A stretch of DNA of 64,000 nt, from positions 1 through 64,000 of the forward strand of contig JAFEFW010000621.1 in NCBI GenBank assembly GCA_018240405.1, read 5' to 3'. The translations under genes and the position numbers were made by a program. The notes under the pieces were generated by a model. That model did no database searches. It was given only the letters and a program-made list of their open reading frames with translations, and was not told the origin of the DNA. This DNA is from Pseudomonadota bacterium (GTDB lineage: Bacteria > Pseudomonadota > Alphaproteobacteria > Acetobacterales > Acetobacteraceae). This document shows, in pieces, positions 55,002-63,465 of this stretch (position 1 is the first letter of the stretch; every line of letters begins with the position of its first letter).

Positions 55002-56132
55002 TCAGTTCGGCGCGGCCAGGGCGCCGGAAGCTTCGGCGTAACGGACGAGATGGAAGTCGGCGTTGCCGAAGAGGGTCTCGATCTGCATCAGGCGCTTGAA
55101 ACCGTGACCGATCTTCAGTTCGTCGGTCATGCCCATGCCGCCGTGCAGTTGCACCGCGTCGCCGCCGATCAGCCGCCCCGCCTGGCAAATCTGCGCCTTC
55201 AGGGCAGAACACGTCGCCCGCCTCTCGATCGGGTCACCGCCGATTGCGGCCAGCGCCGCGTCAACCATGCCGCGGCACTCTTCCAGCGCAACGAACATGT
55301 CGACCAGGCGATGTTGCAACACCTGGAAGCGGGATAGCGGCTGGCCGAACTGCTTGCGGGTCTTCAGGTAGGCGTTGGTGTCGTTCAGCAGAAAGTCCAT
55401 CACACCGACGGCTTCAGCGGACACCGCCAGTGTGGCGCGATCCAGCACAAGATCCAGCGCGTCGGCGGCATCGCCGTCGCCGAGCCGCGTTGCAGGTGCG
55501 CCGGTCAGTACGAGGTCGGCGGCAACGCGGCCGTCGACGGTCCGCCAGGACTTCTGCTCAAGACGGCCGGCGGACGGAGCGACAACGAACACACCAAGTT
55601 TGCCCTGCGGATCATGCGCCGTGACCAGCAGGCGATCGGCCGCCGGCGCATCCAGCACCGCGCATTTTTCGCCCGACAGCGACCATCCGTCGCCATTCGG
55701 CCGCGCCGCGGTCGTGACCGGTCCGCGGGCGTAGCCCAGCCGCGGCTCCATATACGCCAGGGCCAGTTTCGTGCGTCCGGCAACAATCTCAGGCAGGATC
55801 GCGGCCTGCTGCGCCGCTGTGCCACAGGCGGCAACCAGGCCAGCGCCTAGCACGCAGGTGGAGAGGACAGGCTCAACCAGCAGGCCGCGGCCGACGCCGG
55901 TCATCAGGCACAGCAGCGCCGCGTCATCCAGTCCGGCGCCGCCATGCGCTTCCGCAATTGGCAGTCCCAACCAGCCGAGTTCAGCGAACTCCTGCCACGC
56001 CGCCTCATCGTGCCCGACGGCGGCGGCCTTGGCCGAACGATGACGCGGAAGCTGGTAGTCGCGCTCGACCCAGCGATCAATGGATTCGCGAAGCTGAACC
56101 AGGTCTTCTTCGGACATTGACGACATGCTCAT
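55002..56132 (-). CDS. Acyl-CoA dehydrogenase family protein (second subunit of a pair)
   Basis: The 376-aa protein has the ACAD layout: an N-terminal helical domain (GLPIAEAHGGAGLDDAALL), a middle beta domain and a C-terminal helical domain with LLNDTNAYLKTRKQFGQPLSRFQ and the ending VQLHGGMGMTDELKIGHGFKRL. Its start overlaps the preceding acyl-CoA dehydrogenase stop (ATGA), and the pair probably forms a heteromeric enzyme, as known for steroid side-chain and some alicyclic acyl-CoA dehydrogenases. FAD and the exact substrate are inferred. Confidence 0.9.
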   Translation of the reverse strand: MSMSSMSEEDLVQLRESIDRWVERDYQLPRHRSAKAAAVGHDEAAWQEFAELGWLGLPIAEAHGGAGLDDAALLCLMTGVGRGLLVEPVLSTCVLGAGLVAACGTAAQQAAILPEIVAGRTKLALAYMEPRLGYARGPVTTAARPNGDGWSLSGEKCAVLDAPAADRLLVTAHDPQGKLGVFVVAPSAGRLEQKSWRTVDGRVAADLVLTGAPATRLGDGDAADALDLVLDRATLAVSAEAVGVMDFLLNDTNAYLKTRKQFGQPLSRFQVLQHRLVDMFVALEECRGMVDAALAAIGGDPIERRATCSALKAQICQAGRLIGGDAVQLHGGMGMTDELKIGHGFKRLMQIETLFGNADFHLVRYAEASGALAAPN

Positions 56133-57328
56133 AGCCCCAGCGCCGCCTTCGCAATGATGTTGCGCTGGATCTCATTCGAGCCGCCATAGATCGTTGCGGC
56201 CCGGCCAAACAGGAACTCGCGCATCATGCCGGTCGCGCCGGCCGCGCCGATCTCCTCCTCATTCCAGTTCGGCGCCAGCGCCTCGATCTGGTATGGCAGG
56301 CCGCGCCGCCCCTGCACCTCCACCATCAGGTGCGTGATGGATTGCATCAGTTCCGAACCGCGGATTTTCAGCACCGAGGCTTCCGGACCCGGCGGCGCGT
56401 CAGCCGTCCCGGCGCCAAGCTGGCGCATGCACATCGCCTCCAGCACGCGGATACCGAGGGAGATCTGAATCATCTTGCGGCTGAAATCTCCGTCGCGCAG
56501 CAACGGTGCACCGCCCTCATACGTCTCGGCTGCCATCCGACGCAGCTGGGCATACAGCCGCTTCAGTTTGCCCACTTCGGCGATTAATACGCGTTCATTG
56601 CTGAGCAGGAATTTTGCGTAGGTCCAGCCGCGATTCTCCTCACCAACGCGGTTGGCCACTGGCACCCGCACATCATCGAAGAAGACCTGGTTCAAATGGT
56701 GGCACATATCGATCGAAATGATCGGCCGGATGGTGATGCCGGGCGTCCGCAGATCGATCAACAGGAACGAAATACCTTCCTGCGCCTTGCCGCCTTCAGC
56801 GGTGCGGACCAGGGCGAATACCCAGTCCGCCATGTGCGAATACGAGGTCCAGATCTTGCCGCCATTCACCACGTAATGGTCGCCGTCACGCCGTGCCCTG
56901 GTTTGCAGATTGGCCAGATCAGAGCCGGCACCGGGTTCCGAGTAACCCTGGCACCAGAACACGTCGGAGGTCAGAATCCCAGGCAAATGCTGGCGCTTCT
57001 GCTCCTCATTGCCAAACGTGTAGATCACTGGGCCGACGTAATTGATGCCGAACGGGATCACCCACGGGGCGCCGGCCTGGGTGGTTTCCTCCTCAAAGAT
57101 CCAGCGCTGCAGCGGCGTCCAGTCGCAGCCGCCGTACTGCTTAGGCCAGTGGCCGGCGATCCAGCCGCGGCGGTGCAGAATCTTCTGCCAGCGGACGTAA
57201 TCCTGGCGCTCCAGCGATTTGCCGAGCAGGACGCGGTCGCGCAGGTCAGCGGGCAGGTCGGACTTGATGAATGCTCTGACTTCGCGCCGGAACGCGTCGT
57301 CGCTTGGCGTTGCCATGGTTGTTTCCAT
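56129..57328 (-). CDS. Acyl-CoA dehydrogenase (first subunit of a pair)
   Basis: The 399-aa protein has GWIAGHWPKQYGGCDW, the FAD/substrate segment WCQGYSEPGAGSDLANLQT, WTSYSHMADWVFALVRT, and the C-terminal RAATIYGGSNEIQRNIIAKAALGL split across the active site. Where medium-chain ACAD has the catalytic Glu in IYEGT, this has IYGGS, so the base must be elsewhere or in the partner. That pattern is typical of FadE-like heteromeric ACADs. It starts 72 nt after the 125-aa unknown gene and overlaps the next ACAD by 4 nt. Confidence 0.92.
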   Translation of the reverse strand: METTMATPSDDAFRREVRAFIKSDLPADLRDRVLLGKSLERQDYVRWQKILHRRGWIAGHWPKQYGGCDWTPLQRWIFEEETTQAGAPWVIPFGINYVGPVIYTFGNEEQKRQHLPGILTSDVFWCQGYSEPGAGSDLANLQTRARRDGDHYVVNGGKIWTSYSHMADWVFALVRTAEGGKAQEGISFLLIDLRTPGITIRPIISIDMCHHLNQVFFDDVRVPVANRVGEENRGWTYAKFLLSNERVLIAEVGKLKRLYAQLRRMAAETYEGGAPLLRDGDFSRKMIQISLGIRVLEAMCMRQLGAGTADAPPGPEASVLKIRGSELMQSITHLMVEVQGRRGLPYQIEALAPNWNEEEIGAAGATGMMREFLFGRAATIYGGSNEIQRNIIAKAALGL

Positions 57329-57400
57329 CCCCGGAACTCGTCAGGTCCGGCAGCGTAAGGCGGCCGTTGGGGCGGCACAAGGCAACCCCAAACGCAGGTG

Positions 57401-57778
57401 TCAGACCTGCGTAAACGCCGCCTGCCGCGCCCAGGCGGGATGGCGCAGGCCGGCCTTGATGCGCGCGCCATTCTCAACCGACAGCGCATTGGCAACCGCC
57501 GCCCAGGGCATGCCACGCGCCTGAAACGTCTCGGCCAGCGCCGCCATCGTGGCGTCATCACGCCAGCTCCACAGCCGCTCGACCAGCGGCTCAAACGTGC
57601 GGGTCCATTCAGGTCCCGGTGCCCGGCCTGGCGCGAATGTCTCGACCAGGGCGATCAGCTCGTCAACGCTGGCGCCGCGGACCGCCCGTCGCATCTGGTC
57701 TTCCGTCAGCCCCAAGGTGACGGCCGCCGCGTTCCGCAGCCGCCACAGTTCATCCAGGTTCGCCTGATCGTTGCTCAT
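57401..57778 (-). CDS. Hypothetical protein, 125 aa
   Basis: I do not recognise this protein. It is mostly helical and Trp/Ala-rich (ELWRLRNAAAVTLGLTED; RLWSWRDDATMAALAETF; GMPWAAVANALSVENGARI) with no signal peptide, membrane segment or Cys cluster. AGGAGG within the last codons of the 534-aa gene serves as its ribosome-binding site, and the gap between the two genes is only 3 nt. The tight coupling suggests that the two proteins work together, for instance as subunits. Confidence 0.8.
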   Translation of the reverse strand: MSNDQANLDELWRLRNAAAVTLGLTEDQMRRAVRGASVDELIALVETFAPGRAPGPEWTRTFEPLVERLWSWRDDATMAALAETFQARGMPWAAVANALSVENGARIKAGLRHPAWARQAAFTQV

Positions 57779-57781
57779 GGC

Positions 57782-59386
57782 TCAGGCCTCCTGCGGGTGA
57801 AAGTAGTGGGCGAAAACCTGGTAGCAGTCGTGGGTCGGAGCACGCTTGATGTAACGCGCCTGGTGCTTGACGTAGCCGCGGATGAGGTCGTCCCGGCGCG
57901 AGGTCTGGTTGTGGCGGAACTCCTCCAGTTCGGTTGCGCAATTCCGCATCACATGCGGATCGTTCTGCCAGTGGCAGGCCGCGTAGGTGATCGTGTCGAG
58001 CAGGTTATGGCGTTCGGTCGTCCGCTCCAGGTAGGAGTCGACCAGTGCGGCGGAGCGTGGCGCGTCCTGCGCCAGCACATGCTCCTTGATGACCGGCAGC
58101 ATGCGGTCCACCGCGATGCCGTCCGCCCAGCCGCGATAGACGTGGCGTGATTCCAGCGCCGATGCGGGGTCGCGCGGATAGATGGCGTTCGACCGGATGG
58201 TGTCGTTCATGAACCGCGCGCCCATGAACACGGCCTTGACCTGGTGCGGATTGTCGAAGTTGCGGATCCAGGACTGCACGACATTCATGTAGTCCAGCGC
58301 ATGAGTCGGGTGCAGGAAGGCGCTCGGATGTTCCAGCACGTCCATGAAATAGCGCTGGAAGCAGACGATCACCGCGTCGCCGACATCCAGCAGTCCGGCA
58401 CCGCGCTTGAAGAAAGCCATCAGCGTGGCATTGACTTCCAAGGGCCCGCCCCAGACCAGCACCTCGGTCAGCTTGTCGAGTTCACGCTCCGTCAGCGGCG
58501 CACTCGATCGTTTCGGAATAGCCGCTTGGTCGGGCAATTCCATGCGGCAGATCGTGCTGATTTCGGTCCACAGGCCGTAGAGCCGCGGCGAGCAGCCCAG
58601 ATCCGGAACGACGGTGTAGAACAGCTCGTGCGAATTCTCCCAGCCGAGGTAATCGGCAATGTCGACCAGCGCCCGCGCGCGCAGGGCCTTGTGGCCGATG
58701 TTCTGGTAACCGCCGCGGTTGATGATGGTGTCCTGCAGGTCGATGATGCCGGCGAACAGGATGGCGTCCTTCAGCTTCTGCCGGGCAGACGGATCGTTGG
58801 CCAAACCCAGGAACAGCCCGTAGGCCTCGGCTTTCTGACCCTCGGCGATGGCCCAGTTCATGCGGCCCAGGCGATCATCGACGGAGCCGTCCGTGATCGG
58901 TGCGTGGTCTTCAAAGTAGATTTTCGGCGGATCCCAGGAGGGACCGTCGAACCGGTTCACATGCTCATCCGGGCCGGGGAACTTGCGGTTACACTGCTCC
59001 GCATCCCGTGCGTAATGGCCGGGGAATTCGCAGACCACCTGCTCCCACACGTTCAGGCCTTGCGGCACGTACCACACGGCCTGGATGTTCGGCAGGACAC
59101 CGCGTGTGCCGCCCAGTTCGTTCATCAGCGAAATGGCGCCGCGCCAACCCAGGATCGTGTGGTCGTAATTCACGCCCCGCAGCTCGCCGTTCGGCAGGCG
59201 CATCAGGTGCGAGGGTACCTGGACGAACGGTGCCGCGGCTGCGATCGTTTCCTTGATCATCGCCTTCAGCGGCCGGTTTTCCTCAGTCATCAGACGACAG
59301 AAGGTCGCAGTCGCCTCGCGGTAGCGGACTTCCCGGATCTCATCCCGCAACCGCTCGACGGAGGCTGCGCCGTACACCATGTCCAT
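57782..59386 (-). CDS. Hypothetical protein, 534 aa, His-rich and probably helical
   Basis: I cannot name the family. The protein has no signal peptide or membrane helix. It is rich in conserved-looking His and aromatic residues: NIGHKALRARALVDIADYL, HPTHALDYMNVVQSW, RTTERHNLLDTITYAACHW, EFRHNQTSRRDDL and FAHYFHP near the end. The His-bearing helical segments faintly recall questin-oxidase-like proteins, which would fit a metal- or cofactor-free oxygenase or hydrolase in the pathway, but this is a guess. AGGGGAAC precedes the chosen ATG. An FNR-type box lies 87 nt upstream. It is coupled to the 125-aa gene. Confidence 0.82.
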   Translation of the reverse strand: MDMVYGAASVERLRDEIREVRYREATATFCRLMTEENRPLKAMIKETIAAAAPFVQVPSHLMRLPNGELRGVNYDHTILGWRGAISLMNELGGTRGVLPNIQAVWYVPQGLNVWEQVVCEFPGHYARDAEQCNRKFPGPDEHVNRFDGPSWDPPKIYFEDHAPITDGSVDDRLGRMNWAIAEGQKAEAYGLFLGLANDPSARQKLKDAILFAGIIDLQDTIINRGGYQNIGHKALRARALVDIADYLGWENSHELFYTVVPDLGCSPRLYGLWTEISTICRMELPDQAAIPKRSSAPLTERELDKLTEVLVWGGPLEVNATLMAFFKRGAGLLDVGDAVIVCFQRYFMDVLEHPSAFLHPTHALDYMNVVQSWIRNFDNPHQVKAVFMGARFMNDTIRSNAIYPRDPASALESRHVYRGWADGIAVDRMLPVIKEHVLAQDAPRSAALVDSYLERTTERHNLLDTITYAACHWQNDPHVMRNCATELEEFRHNQTSRRDDLIRGYVKHQARYIKRAPTHDCYQVFAHYFHPQEA

Positions 59387-59466
59387 GGACGTTCCCCTTT
59401 GCTCGCGCCCCGGTGCGTGCAGGGCGCGTCCCATTGGGCAGCTTGGCGGTGGGCCAGGGCATGTCC

Positions 59467-59480
59467 TTGATCCAGATCAA
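59467..59480. promoter_or_regulatory. Perfect FNR/FixK-type box
   Basis: TTGATCCAGATCAA matches TTGAT-N4-ATCAA exactly and is fully palindromic apart from the central CA. It lies in the 150-nt gap between the CoA-transferase gene and the 534-aa gene, centred about 87 nt before the latter's start codon. It would suit control of the downstream minus-strand genes by an FNR/FixK-like factor under low oxygen. A good -10 hexamer was not identified. Confidence 0.6.
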
Positions 59481-59536
59481 GGCCACCACGCCCGACCGTC
59501 GTCGCGCGGTTCTGGGAACGATAACCATTGGATTGG

Positions 59537-60745
59537 CTATGTTTCGACGACTGCGATCTTGCGGGCGAGCAGGTCATCAATGGCCGCCTCGTCCAGCCCG
59601 GACTCGGCCAGGATCTCCCGGGTGTGTTGCCCGATCCGTGGCGCGAACCTTCCGCCAACCGGCGGCTTCGTTTCGGACCACGTGCTGGGCTCGCGCATGA
59701 CGCGGATGCGGCCTTCGGTCGGATGCTCCTCCCAGCGGAAGAACCCGATATCGGTCAGATGCGGGTCCTGCATCAGCGATTCCAGCGTGTGCGGCCGCAT
59801 GCAGGGGATGTCCGCGTCGTGCAGCAGTGCCAGCCATTCCTCCGTCGTGCGGTGCTGCAACTCGTCACCGATCATTTCGTACAGCGAGTCGATATTGGCG
59901 GTGCGCGACGTAATGGTGGCGAAGCGCGGGTCCTCGTCCAGCAGATGGCCCTTGCCGATTGCCTCAAAGAAGCGTCGCCACTGGCCGTCATTGTAGGGCA
60001 GCACCGCGAGGTAGCCGTCCTTGGTGGCATAGGGCCGGCGAGCCTGCGACAGGGTCCGCTTGTAGCCGGCCTCGCTGGTCGGCGGATCGAAGGTCTGGCC
60101 CTGCATGTGCTCTGACAGCACAAACTGCGCCATGGTTTCGAACATTGGCACTTCGATCATCTGGCCAATGCCGGTCCGCTCCTTCGCCAGCAATCCCGCC
60201 AGCAGCGCATTGGCCGCGGCGCCGCCGACGATGCGGTCGATCGCCGCCATCGGAATGAAGCGCGGCTGACCGGTCGACCGCTGCAGCAGCGTCGGGATGG
60301 CCGAGGCCGCCTGGATCAGATCGTCATAGGCCGGCCGCCCGGCATAGCGCCCGCCGCTACCGTAGCCGACCATCGACAGGTAGACGATCTTCGGATTGAC
60401 CTTGCGCACGGACTCGTAATCAAGCCCGAGCCGCGCCAGCGCCGCCTGGCGGATGTTGGAGGCAAACGCGTCGACGTTCGCTGCCAGGCGGAGGATGGCG
60501 TCGCGTGCCTCGGGCTGCTTCAGGTCGATGCAGATGCTGCGCTTGCCCTTGGCATTGTGCTGGAACGTTCCGCTCATGCCGCGGCTTTTCGGCACGCCGA
60601 CGTGCCGGGAGGAGTCGCCGCCGGGCGCCTCCACCTTGATCACGTCGGCGCCGTAGTCGGCGATGATACGCGTGCACCACGGGCCCATCTGCACCGTGGT
60701 CAGGTCAAGAAGGCGGATACCCGCCAGTGGTCCACCGGTCATCAT
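59537..60745 (-). CDS. Family III CoA-transferase (CaiB/BaiF)
   Basis: The 402-aa protein shows PLAGIRLLDLTTVQMGPWCTRIIADYGADVIKVE split over the Rossmann-like start, SICIDLKQPEARDAIL, the RPAYDDLIQAASA segment with the catalytic Asp (D141 or D142), and the C-terminal GQHTREILAESGLDE. It transfers CoA between carboxylic acids, so it would activate or recycle an acid in the pathway. It follows the GMC oxidoreductase by 6 nt, indicating co-transcription. Confidence 0.93.
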   Translation of the reverse strand: MMTGGPLAGIRLLDLTTVQMGPWCTRIIADYGADVIKVEAPGGDSSRHVGVPKSRGMSGTFQHNAKGKRSICIDLKQPEARDAILRLAANVDAFASNIRQAALARLGLDYESVRKVNPKIVYLSMVGYGSGGRYAGRPAYDDLIQAASAIPTLLQRSTGQPRFIPMAAIDRIVGGAAANALLAGLLAKERTGIGQMIEVPMFETMAQFVLSEHMQGQTFDPPTSEAGYKRTLSQARRPYATKDGYLAVLPYNDGQWRRFFEAIGKGHLLDEDPRFATITSRTANIDSLYEMIGDELQHRTTEEWLALLHDADIPCMRPHTLESLMQDPHLTDIGFFRWEEHPTEGRIRVMREPSTWSETKPPVGGRFAPRIGQHTREILAESGLDEAAIDDLLARKIAVVET

Positions 60746-60751
60746 CCAGCC

Positions 60752-62350
60752 TCAGTCGAACAGCGTCGCGAGGCGCTGCTTGATGTTGTCTGCAACATAC
60801 AGCGCCAGCGCACCAATGGTGCGCGTCGGGTTCAAGCCGGCGGAGGTGACGAAGATGCTGCCGTCGACAACGAACAAGTTCTTCACGTCGTGGCTGCGGC
60901 CCCATTCGTTCACCACCGAGCGTTCCGGGTCGGTGCCCATGCGCGCGGTGCCCATGAGGTGCCAGCCGCCCTCGGCGATCGGCGATTCATAGCCGATGTC
61001 CCAGGCGCCGGCCGACTTCAGGATATCGGTGGCGCGGTCCACCGCATGCGCCAGCATCTTCTTGCTGTTGTCGCTGAGGCGATAGTTGATCTTCGGCGCG
61101 GGTATGCCGTTGCTGTCCTTCAGCACCGGGTCCAGCGTCACCCGGTTATGCTCCTCGGGCAGGTCTTCACAGATACCGACCATGCCGCAGCGATGGCGGA
61201 ACAAGCGGCGATATTCGTCGTGGTGACCGGCGCCCCAGGGCAGGCGGCCATTCGCCATACCCTGGACAGCCGCCGCCACCTGGTTCTGGCCGCGGGAGAA
61301 TTCGAAAATGTAGCCACGGACGAAGCCGCGCGACAGGTCGGTCTCGTAGAACTGGTGGCTCCAGATGCAGTTGCCGGGGCCTTTGTTGCCGTCCAGTTCC
61401 TCATCGAAATAGCCCCAGATGCGGGCATAGGGATGGAACATCAGGTTCTTGCCGACCAGGCCACTGGAATTGGCGATGCCGTTGGGGAATTTTCCGGACA
61501 CCGAGTTCAACAGCAGGCGCGGCGTGCCGACGCCGTTGCAGGCGACGATCACCACCTCAGCCGCCTGGAATTTTTCCACGCCCTCTGCGTCGTAATAGAT
61601 CACGCCCGAGGCCATGCCATTCGGGCCAACGGTGATCTCGCGCACCCGGCAGCGCGGCCACACCTCCACGCCGGCGCGCATCGCAACCGGGAGATAGGTG
61701 ATGTCGCTGCTGGCCTTCGCCCCCTGCGCGCAGCCCGACGTGCAATGCGCCAGGTTGATGCACTTGGCCCTGCCCTCGTAGTCCTCCGAGGCGATGGCGC
61801 TATCGGATGGCCACCAGTGCCAGCCCAGCTTGTTCAGGCCGCGGCCCAGCGCACTCGCGGACCGGCCCAGCGGCAGCGGCGGCATGATGGCCGGCTTCGG
61901 CGGATACGCCGGGTCCCCGGCCAGGCCGGAGACGCCCATCATCCGGTCGTTCTCATCGTAGTACGGCTCCAGCGTCTGGTAGTCGATCGGCCAGTCATCG
62001 GCGACGCCGTCCAGCGTCTTCACGCGGAAATCCGACGGATGGAAGCGGGGAAAATGCCCGGCATAGAGCACCGTGCTGCCGCCGACGCCGTTGAAATTGG
62101 CGACCTGGATGTCCGATTCGGCGCCATTGATCGGATAGTCCGTTTCGCGGCGGCGCCGGTTCGGGTTGTGGTGCATGTCCGACAGTTGCCGCGCCTCCCA
62201 GTCGCGCCCGGACGTCGGGTATTGCGAGGGAGTCTGCCAATCCCCCTGCTCCATGCAGACGATTCGCATCTTCGTCTCGGCCAGGCTCCATGCCACCGCC
62301 GCACCCGAGGCGCCTGTGCCAATGATCAGAACGTCGACGGGTGCGGACAT
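60752..62350 (-). CDS. GMC family FAD oxidoreductase
   Basis: The 532-aa enzyme has an N-terminal FAD Rossmann motif (DVLIIGTGASGAAVAWSLA, then MEQGD) and the GMC signature region VANFNGVGGSTVLYAGHFPRFHP split around the flavin. The Cys-containing LAHCTSGCAQGAKAS follows, and the C-terminal part has GWHLMGTARMGTD and AGLNPTRTIGALALYVAD. It oxidises an alcohol or sugar-like hydroxyl. The ATG chosen follows AGGGAAACG. No cytochrome or small subunit gene is adjacent. It lies between an SDR gene and the CoA-transferase gene. Confidence 0.92.
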   Translation of the reverse strand: MSAPVDVLIIGTGASGAAVAWSLAETKMRIVCMEQGDWQTPSQYPTSGRDWEARQLSDMHHNPNRRRRETDYPINGAESDIQVANFNGVGGSTVLYAGHFPRFHPSDFRVKTLDGVADDWPIDYQTLEPYYDENDRMMGVSGLAGDPAYPPKPAIMPPLPLGRSASALGRGLNKLGWHWWPSDSAIASEDYEGRAKCINLAHCTSGCAQGAKASSDITYLPVAMRAGVEVWPRCRVREITVGPNGMASGVIYYDAEGVEKFQAAEVVIVACNGVGTPRLLLNSVSGKFPNGIANSSGLVGKNLMFHPYARIWGYFDEELDGNKGPGNCIWSHQFYETDLSRGFVRGYIFEFSRGQNQVAAAVQGMANGRLPWGAGHHDEYRRLFRHRCGMVGICEDLPEEHNRVTLDPVLKDSNGIPAPKINYRLSDNSKKMLAHAVDRATDILKSAGAWDIGYESPIAEGGWHLMGTARMGTDPERSVVNEWGRSHDVKNLFVVDGSIFVTSAGLNPTRTIGALALYVADNIKQRLATLFD

Positions 62351-62424
62351 GGGGACGTTTCCCTGGTGTGGTTTATCCGGTAGTCCATGCCGCACGCCGA
62401 CGCCTGTCAACAGGCCCGATACCG

Positions 62425-63237
62425 TCAGTTGCCGCGTTCGAAGCCCGGCCGCGGGACCAGGCTCATGAGCATCGAGGCGAATCCGCCATCAACGACGATC
62501 TCCTGTCCGTTCACGTAGCCGGCACGGTCGCTGGCGAGGAACAGCGCCACCTGCGCCATGTCCTCCGGCGTCGCCACCCGGCCCAGCGGCACGGTGGCGT
62601 TACGGCGCTCCAGTACCTTCGGATCCTGGTAGAACGCCTCGCTCATCGGCGTGCGCACCATGCCGGGGCTGACGACGTTGCTGCGAATGCCGTGCGGCCC
62701 CCACTCCACCGCGAGTTGTCGCGACATCATCGCCACGCCGGCCTTACTGACGCTGTAGGCGCCGGAAAACGCCTGCGCATTGCTCGCGGCGATCGAGGCG
62801 GTGTGCACGATGGCGCCGCGCCGCCGCTCGATCATCGCCTTGCCGAAGGCCTGCGCGCACAGCAGGTAGCCGGTCAGGTTGACCGCCAGCACGAGATTCC
62901 AGTCCTCCAGCGTCACCGTCGCCAGACCGCCGGGGCGCAGCACGCCTGCATTGTTGATCAGGATATCGCACGGGCCGATTGCCTGCGCGGCGCGCTCTGC
63001 CGCGGCGACGCTGTCGGCATCGGCGATGTTGCATTCCAGCGCCAGCACCTTCGCCCCGGTCGGCCGCAGCGCCGCCTCCGTTGCCCGGCAGTTCTCCAGG
63101 TTGGTGTCGAGCAGGACCAGCGAGGCGCCGGCCTCCGCCATGCCAAGAGCGACGGCGCGACCGATGCCACCGCCGGCGCCCGTCACGACGCAGACCCGCC
63201 CCTGCAGGCCGAGCCAATGATTGTCCTGATGCGCCAT
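62425..63237 (-). CDS. SDR family oxidoreductase
   Basis: The 270-aa SDR has VCVVTGAGGGIGRAVALGM, ILINNAGVLRPGG, catalytic Ser in VHTASIAASN and Y-x3-K in AYSVSKAGVAMM, and the C-terminal VNGQEIVVDGGF. The ATG follows AGGAGGAAG. It heads the minus-strand catabolic run and is divergent from the next binding-protein gene, so the two probably share a regulatory region. It would oxidise an alcohol or reduce a ketone using NAD(P). Confidence 0.93.
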   Translation of the reverse strand: MAHQDNHWLGLQGRVCVVTGAGGGIGRAVALGMAEAGASLVLLDTNLENCRATEAALRPTGAKVLALECNIADADSVAAAERAAQAIGPCDILINNAGVLRPGGLATVTLEDWNLVLAVNLTGYLLCAQAFGKAMIERRRGAIVHTASIAASNAQAFSGAYSVSKAGVAMMSRQLAVEWGPHGIRSNVVSPGMVRTPMSEAFYQDPKVLERRNATVPLGRVATPEDMAQVALFLASDRAGYVNGQEIVVDGGFASMLMSLVPRPGFERGN

Positions 63238-63465
63238 TGTGCGCTTCCTCCTGTATGGTGAAGCGGTCTTCGGCGACAGCACGTGGAGCGTCAAGCGCGA
63301 GCGTCCGCCGCGACCACTTCGTGGCCGGTCAGAGCACGATGATTTCGGTTGCCGTGTGACACTGGCAGCGCGCATTGTGCACATCGGCCGGGCAAAGAGT
63401 CGGCCGACAGGGAAAAGCTTCACAAAACGACGCGTAACAGCGATCGATCACAGGGAGAACGAAAC

